The position numbers and the translations under genes are program-made. Positions 7,059-10,943 of a stretch of DNA of 10,943 bases are shown one piece after another; the stretch's first letter is position 1, and the number at the start of each line of letters is the position of its first letter. This DNA comes from an uncultured Granulosicoccaceae bacterium (GTDB taxonomy: Bacteria; Pseudomonadota; Gammaproteobacteria; Granulosicoccales; Granulosicoccaceae): contig CALFBL010000253.1 of the NCBI GenBank assembly GCA_937951695.1, positions 1 to 10,943 on the forward strand, written 5' to 3'. A model generated the notes under the pieces. That model did no database searches. It had not been told where the DNA came from and saw nothing but the letters and a program-made list of their open reading frames with translations.

Positions 7059-8351
7059 TCAATTATCCAAAGCACCCAAGGTTACCCATGTTCGGACTAA
7101 TTCTGCCAAGTCAGCACCGCCAAACCGCAGCATAGAGCCTTCCAACTTTTCCACCAAACGGCTCTCCTCAGGTTCAAACGGAACGACATAGCCACGGCTA
7201 GAGGTTATAAATGTGTCATACAAATCATCAGAATCACGGTAAACGCTGTGGCAACCTGCACAACGACCTTGGCTAATGCGTTCGTTGATGACAGCGAACG
7301 ATACAGGTACAGAAGAATCACTTACCAACGGATCAGTTTCAGCAAGTACTTCCCGGTAATTGCTGACGCCGTCAATATCACTATCAAAACGGAACGTATT
7401 TATTTGACGCGACTCAACTTGAAAATACTCTGAGCCGTTGTTGCCTGTTTGATAAGTAGTTTCGTAGTTACCCAGCGGAAGCTCTCCGTTTCTGTCCGAG
7501 AACGTGATCGTCAGGGTTTCTTCTGTGTCAGTGGGCAGGTCTGCGAATGCTGTCCAAACCTCATCACCTGCCCACGACGCGTTGATGACTTCATCTCCCC
7601 AATCAAGGCGAACTTGTAAGGCATCCGACATGATGGCTGGCACGATGACTCCGAAGTCGACCCGCACGGTATTTTGTGCAGACACTACCGGAGTTGCCAA
7701 CGGGTCTCCCCCGGCGATGGACTCGTCCAAGTTGCTGACGCCGTCACCGTTATCGTCCCATTGGCTACTATCGAACTGATCAGCGAAGATCTCAACTATC
7801 TCTGATGGACTTGTACCCGTTCTGAAACGGGTCTCGTACTGACCTAGAACAACGGCACCATTTCTATCCGAGAAGGTCACGGTCAGAGGGTTTTCAGTGT
7901 CACTTGGTAGTTCATCAGACACGCTCCAGGTCTCATCAACGACCCATCCCGCAACCAGTGTTCTGTCGCCCCACGTCAACTGAACCTGCAGAGAATCTGA
8001 CACGTAAACCGAAACCGTGATGTTGAAATCCACACGTGTTGAAACTGCGACAGGCGGTTCCGGCGTTGGGTTGACGGTCGGGCTGGTTACTGGATCAGCG
8101 CCAGGACTAGATGAATCACTTAAAGGAACCGCTTCGTTCCCATTGGCCGCTCCACTAGCCACACCATTAGTACCACCAGAGGCAGTCCCGTCAGAGCCAT
8201 TCTCAACAGGCATGGAGTCGGCTAAGGTTGAGCCCACTGTAACAGAACCCTCAGAGCTAGAGTCACCTGAACCGGAACAACCTGACACGAGCAGTGCACT
8301 AAAAAGCAGCACGCCTACATAGCGGCCGGATGCGAAGCCATATAAACTCAT
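7059..8351 (-). CDS. Lipoprotein with two repeat modules and a C-terminal c-type heme domain
   Basis: The 430-aa product has a signal peptide ending in lipobox LVSGC, so Cys25 should carry lipid. Residues 26-103 are a Ser/Gly/Thr/Pro-rich linker. Two homologous modules follow (about 107-220 and 231-344, offset 124 residues), each with VDF at the start, a W-G-D motif, TFSDRNG, an LG-YET strand and, at the end, an EF-hand-like loop (DDNGDGVSN at 199-207, DSDIDGVSN at 323-331) as in thrombospondin-3/dockerin Ca sites. The last 80 residues contain CAGCH (364-368), a heme c attachment site, and end with SRLVEKLEGSMLRFGG and LVRTWVTLGALDN, like the tail of single-heme cytochrome c domains of the PSCyt1 kind; Met407 could be the distal ligand. 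It should be exported, heme-loaded and surface- or periplasm-facing, probably in electron transfer. AAGGG lies six bases before the ATG. No family name is assigned. Confidence 0.85.
   Translation of the reverse strand: MSLYGFASGRYVGVLLFSALLVSGCSGSGDSSSEGSVTVGSTLADSMPVENGSDGTASGGTNGVASGAANGNEAVPLSDSSSPGADPVTSPTVNPTPEPPVAVSTRVDFNITVSVYVSDSLQVQLTWGDRTLVAGWVVDETWSVSDELPSDTENPLTVTFSDRNGAVVLGQYETRFRTGTSPSEIVEIFADQFDSSQWDDNGDGVSNLDESIAGGDPLATPVVSAQNTVRVDFGVIVPAIMSDALQVRLDWGDEVINASWAGDEVWTAFADLPTDTEETLTITFSDRNGELPLGNYETTYQTGNNGSEYFQVESRQINTFRFDSDIDGVSNYREVLAETDPLVSDSSVPVSFAVINERISQGRCAGCHSVYRDSDDLYDTFITSSRGYVVPFEPEESRLVEKLEGSMLRFGGADLAELVRTWVTLGALDN
7320..8033 (-). repeat. Internal duplication inside the heme lipoprotein gene
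   Basis: The coding segments 7692-8033 and 7320-7661 encode two modules with the same motif order and the same spacing (372 bp offset). The DNA is still visibly alike, for example around the shared TFSDRNG codons near 7870 and 7500, but many codons differ, so the duplication is old and both copies are kept in frame. Confidence 0.8.
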
Positions 8352-8543
8352 AACGTGCCCTTTTAAAATTTACGTATTTGTGGCGATCTGATTCAGATAC
8401 CCAAAAGACCGTAGTGCGAGGTCTCTAGAGACGTAATGTTATGTAGGCATAAAACAATTGTTGCGGTATTTACCCCACTTTTAAGGGATGTGAGTAATCC
8501 GGACACATTTTTGATGATGGAATCGCTTAAAACCCGTGGCTCG
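8352..8543 (-). promoter_or_regulatory. Intergenic region upstream of the heme lipoprotein gene, with two palindromes
   Basis: These 192 bases lie between the stop of the anchor-subunit gene and the lipoprotein start. They contain ATCTGA-T-TCAGAT at 8386-8398 and the perfect 12-bp palindrome GTCTCTAGAGAC at 8421-8432, about 35 bp centre to centre. They may be operator sites for the lipoprotein operon promoter. I found no convincing -10/-35 pair, and no intrinsic terminator for the upstream operon, so read-through is possible. Confidence 0.4.
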
Positions 8544-9455
8544 CTAGGTGCTCTGCTTACCGTGATACAGGTTTACCACGTGCCGCGCTTCAGCGAAGAA
8601 CAACCAGCGTTCAACAAAAATACCCGCCATCAATAAAATCGACGCTAACGCTGCGTGAACCACGCCGGGGCTACCGAGGAGGCCGGTCAACAACATCAGC
8701 GGCACAACGAACCCCACCACAATCGCTATCACCCGCGCCCAGAGGATTTTCGCTCTGGCCACTTCATAACCGAATTCCTTGGTTAAGAACGTATCCGAGG
8801 CGTGCCCGACATCGAGCAGCTTGACGGTTGCTCGGGTAAAGCCAAGGGCTGTGTTGATGGTTGGCCCTGAAGGTTGACCGATCCATGAAAAATACAACAG
8901 TTTCGAGAAAGCAGCGGCGGCGATGGCAGCTACTGTCAGGGCCAATATGCGTGGGGTATACACGCCTTGGATTAACGTGATAAGCGTCAATATGGCAGCA
9001 CCAGCGGCCAGCCCGAGTAACACAAAATTGACGGGTGTCAGTGCGTTGTTCCATTGACGAATGGTTTTCAGGCTGGCGTAGATCATCGCCGTACAAACCA
9101 GCACAACAATGGCCATTAACGCCACAAGCAACGACAAGAAACTGTTGCCGCCGCTAACAAACCACAATAACACTAAGGGATAGAACAATACGGCGAACAC
9201 TGCTTCTCGAGATAACCAGGAGGTCCGAAAGCGCATAAAAGAGCGCCAGGCGTTTTTCGGGTTTGCTAGGTGCAACGTGGACGACAATAATCCGATGGTG
9301 ACCAGTACCAGCCCGATAAAGCCAGCGACAATCAATTGCCCGTTAGTGATAGCCGGCGCGAGTGCGCCAAGACGGGACAACGCTAACCAGAACAATAACC
9401 CGTAGCCCGCACCGGCAGTAACCGTAAATATGATGACAGATGGAGCCGGATTCAT
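8544..9455 (-). CDS. soeC: Membrane anchor subunit of the molybdoenzyme (DmsC family, SoeC-like)
   Basis: This 303-aa inner-membrane protein belongs to the DmsC anchor family. It opens NPAPSVIIFTVTAGAGYGLL, has the conserved loop STLHLANPKNAWRSFMRF then SWLSRE at 59-84, and ends with ERWLFFAEARHVVNLY at 282-297. Eight hydrophobic helices fit at about 8-28, 40-61, 84-104, 107-127, 141-163, 170-190, 240-261 and 266-284. Such subunits exchange electrons between the iron-sulfur subunit and the quinone pool. Its ATG overlaps the stop of the iron-sulfur gene by one base (TAATG), so translation is coupled and the subunits are made together. The name soeC follows from the gene order and the type of its partners; a DMSO-reductase-like or other quinone-linked enzyme is the alternative. 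Confidence 0.8.
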   Translation of the reverse strand: MNPAPSVIIFTVTAGAGYGLLFWLALSRLGALAPAITNGQLIVAGFIGLVLVTIGLLSSTLHLANPKNAWRSFMRFRTSWLSREAVFAVLFYPLVLLWFVSGGNSFLSLLVALMAIVVLVCTAMIYASLKTIRQWNNALTPVNFVLLGLAAGAAILTLITLIQGVYTPRILALTVAAIAAAAFSKLLYFSWIGQPSGPTINTALGFTRATVKLLDVGHASDTFLTKEFGYEVARAKILWARVIAIVVGFVVPLMLLTGLLGSPGVVHAALASILLMAGIFVERWLFFAEARHVVNLYHGKQST

Positions 9456-10195
9456 TAACGCTCTCCCAGAGAATCAAATGCGGCTTTCTGTTTCTTTAGC
9501 CACTTTCCGAGCAGGCTTTGTGTTTTTTCCTGCAAGGTGCCGGTGCTGGTGTCTGCGGATTTGTCTGCCACCGGTGCTGCTGGGCGTTCCCGCGGTGGCA
9601 AGTATTTATTCACCGGGTTATAGCCCACTTCCGGCATCATCGCATAACCGCCGCGTTCCCGCACGAGGGTACTAACCTGAGAATCGGGATCATCAAAATC
9701 ACCGAAGAACCGAGCACTGGTTGGGCATGTCAATACGCACGCCGGTTGGCGATCTTCTTTGGGTAGGTTCATGTCATAAATTCGATCCACGCACAACGTG
9801 CATTTCTTCATCACGCCCTGCTCTTGATCCAACTCACGTGCGCCATAAGGGCAAGCCCACGCGCATAAGTTACAGCCCATGCACTTGGATTGATCTACTA
9901 AAACAATACCGTCTTCTTCGCGCTTATAAGAGGCACCGGTTGGGCAGACGGTAACACACGCCGCATCGTCACAATGCATACAGGACATTGGCGTGTTAAC
10001 GGTTTTGTTGTGTGGGTACTCATCGACTTCAAAGTGGCGAATACGATTAAACCAAACACCGCTAGGCTCTTTCCCATAGGGCTCGTAATCACTTAGCGGG
10101 CCTGTTGTGCCCGAGGTATTCCATTGCTTGCAGGCTAGCGCACAAGCGTGACAACCCACACAGGTATCCAGATCTATGACCAATCCGAGTTTCAT
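9455..10195 (-). CDS. soeB: Four-cluster ferredoxin subunit of the molybdoenzyme (DmsB family, SoeB-like)
   Basis: The 246-aa protein carries sixteen cysteines in four groups for four [4Fe-4S] clusters: C12/C15/C18/C22 (TCVGCHACALACKQWN), C72/C75/C80/C84, C105/C108/C111/C115 and C132/C135/C153/C157. It passes electrons between the molybdenum site and the membrane anchor. There is no signal peptide; it begins directly MKLGLVIDLDTCVGCH, as in SoeB of cytoplasmic sulfite dehydrogenases, and the stretch TTGPLSDYEPYGKEPSGVWF at 30-49 is of the same type. The tail after residue 200 is Pro/Ala- and then Lys-rich and has no cluster. The start is supported by a strong ribosome site inside the end of the upstream gene, whose stop lies one base before this ATG. 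The sulfite role is an assignment by family and order, not proven by a residue. Confidence 0.85.
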   Translation of the reverse strand: MKLGLVIDLDTCVGCHACALACKQWNTSGTTGPLSDYEPYGKEPSGVWFNRIRHFEVDEYPHNKTVNTPMSCMHCDDAACVTVCPTGASYKREEDGIVLVDQSKCMGCNLCAWACPYGARELDQEQGVMKKCTLCVDRIYDMNLPKEDRQPACVLTCPTSARFFGDFDDPDSQVSTLVRERGGYAMMPEVGYNPVNKYLPPRERPAAPVADKSADTSTGTLQEKTQSLLGKWLKKQKAAFDSLGER

Positions 10196-10196
10196 T

Positions 10197-10943
10197 TTAT
10201 ATGCCTCCTTTGGTCAGAGTATCTTTTAAGGAACGCACCAGATTGACTGGCTCGTGCGTGCTATAGCGCAAGGTGCCCGGCGCATCACTCATCCCTGGCA
10301 ACGGTTTGATGGTGTCGAAGGTGGGATACACACCCGTCTCTCCAGCAGCCGCAGGATATAGCTTTACCTTCAAGTCGTACCAGGCAGCTTGGCCGGTGAC
10401 CGGATCTGAATTCGTTAAACGGCGTTCGCCGTCTTGTGCCGGCAGCAATTCGGATATCAGGTGGTTCATAAGGAAACCCTTAGCGCTTTCCGGGGCGTCT
10501 TTATCCAGCCCCCACGCACCGGATTGCTTACCAATCGCGTTCCACGTCCATACCGTATCTGGGTTACAACCTTCCATCAGCTTGACCTGACAACGCACTT
10601 TGCCGTTGTGAGATTCAAGCCACACCCATGCTAAATCCTCTATGCCCATGCTGATGCCTTTCGCACGATTCATGTACAGATAATTTTGCGCCATGATTTG
10701 CCGCAGCCAACTGTTTTGCGAATCCCAGGAGTGATACATGAACATCGGGCGCTGATTCACCGCGTGAAAATTGTACTCTTTGTTATCCACCCGGCTCTCT
10801 TCAATGGGCTTGTACCAGAAGGGCAATGGGTCAAAATACTTGATCAACCGTTGTTTGTCGGTTTCATGCTTTGGCAATGGCCCGTCATAGAGTCCCTGCC
10901 CCGCCAGACGAAACTTCTGCACTACTTCCGAATAAAGCTCCAT
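10197..10943 (-). CDS. soeA: Molybdopterin oxidoreductase catalytic subunit, C-terminal part (SoeA-like; cut by window edge)
   Basis: The last 248 codons of a large catalytic subunit are present; the N-terminal part with its iron-sulfur and molybdenum ligands is outside, so the methionine at the edge is internal. The visible part corresponds to the molybdopterin-dinucleotide-binding C-terminal region: YFDPLPFWYKPIEES at 36-50, QRPMFMYHSWDSQNSWLRQI at 64-83, EDLAWVWLESHNGKV at 102-116 (the domain's beta-barrel signature) and RLTNSDPVTGQAAWYDLKV at 175-193. Enzymes of this superfamily oxidise or reduce small inorganic or organic compounds. With a signal-less four-cluster ferredoxin and a DmsC-type anchor in the order A-B-C, the closest known system is SoeABC, which oxidises sulfite to sulfate in the cytoplasm and feeds the quinone pool. 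A polysulfide, thiosulfate or DMSO-type reductase remains possible. Confidence 0.75.
   Translation of the reverse strand: MELYSEVVQKFRLAGQGLYDGPLPKHETDKQRLIKYFDPLPFWYKPIEESRVDNKEYNFHAVNQRPMFMYHSWDSQNSWLRQIMAQNYLYMNRAKGISMGIEDLAWVWLESHNGKVRCQVKLMEGCNPDTVWTWNAIGKQSGAWGLDKDAPESAKGFLMNHLISELLPAQDGERRLTNSDPVTGQAAWYDLKVKLYPAAAGETGVYPTFDTIKPLPGMSDAPGTLRYSTHEPVNLVRSLKDTLTKGGI
10204..10211 (-). promoter_or_regulatory. Ribosome binding site of soeB inside the soeA 3' end
   Basis: AAAGGAGG on the minus strand lies eight bases before the soeB ATG and forms part of the last codons of soeA (Thr-Lys-Gly-Gly-Ile). This decides the soeB start and shows tight packing of the operon. Confidence 0.8.

Noticed and set aside
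8421..8432. GTCTCTAGAGAC as an insertion-sequence end or attachment site
   Set aside because: There is no matching copy elsewhere in the window, no transposase remnant and no target-site duplication.
8436..8636. A 66-codon plus-strand open frame between the anchor-subunit and lipoprotein genes
   Set aside because: Its second half is antisense to the end of soeC, no ribosome site precedes it, and the peptide resembles nothing I know.

Overview
The window looks like chromosomal DNA from a Gram-negative, probably marine or aquatic gammaproteobacterium. This rests on two lipobox lipoproteins, a c-type heme lipoprotein, a TAXI-type TRAP transporter receptor, a SoeABC-type molybdoenzyme cluster and a proteobacterial DUF222/HNH protein. 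The exact taxon is inference. No tRNA, rRNA, CRISPR array or complete insertion sequence was seen.

Left part (1-2346, minus strand) is a catabolic operon. It runs from a class III PLP aminotransferase, through a beta-keto acid cleavage enzyme (BKACE/DUF849) overlapping it by 4 bp, to the 5' end of a TAXI-family solute receptor cut by the window edge. A coherent reading is uptake of an amino compound, transamination to a beta-keto acid, then acetyl-CoA-dependent cleavage to acetoacetate plus a new acyl-CoA. The substrate is not determined by the sequence.

Middle part: a 360-bp divergent intergenic region leads to a plus-strand DUF222-HNH endonuclease-like gene (2707-4449). Its 5' end looks frame-disrupted, and its 3' end carries two copies of a 16-bp palindrome 105 bp apart. 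A UUCG-tetraloop terminator separates it from a convergent DUF4382 lipoprotein gene (4531-5556, minus). Divergent from that is a small VOC-fold protein (5774-6160, plus).

Right part (6199-10943, all minus) has two units. Upstream is soeA(partial)-soeB-soeC, a tightly coupled set for a cytoplasmic molybdenum oxidoreductase of the sulfite dehydrogenase/DMSO reductase superfamily: catalytic subunit, four-cluster ferredoxin subunit and 8-helix quinone-reactive anchor. After a 192-bp gap with two palindromes come a lipoprotein with two 124-residue-spaced repeat modules, Ca-binding-like loops and a C-terminal CxxCH heme site, then an unrecognised inner-membrane protein with an acidic coiled coil. 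The least explained items are the lipoprotein/membrane-protein pair and the HNH gene with its palindromes.
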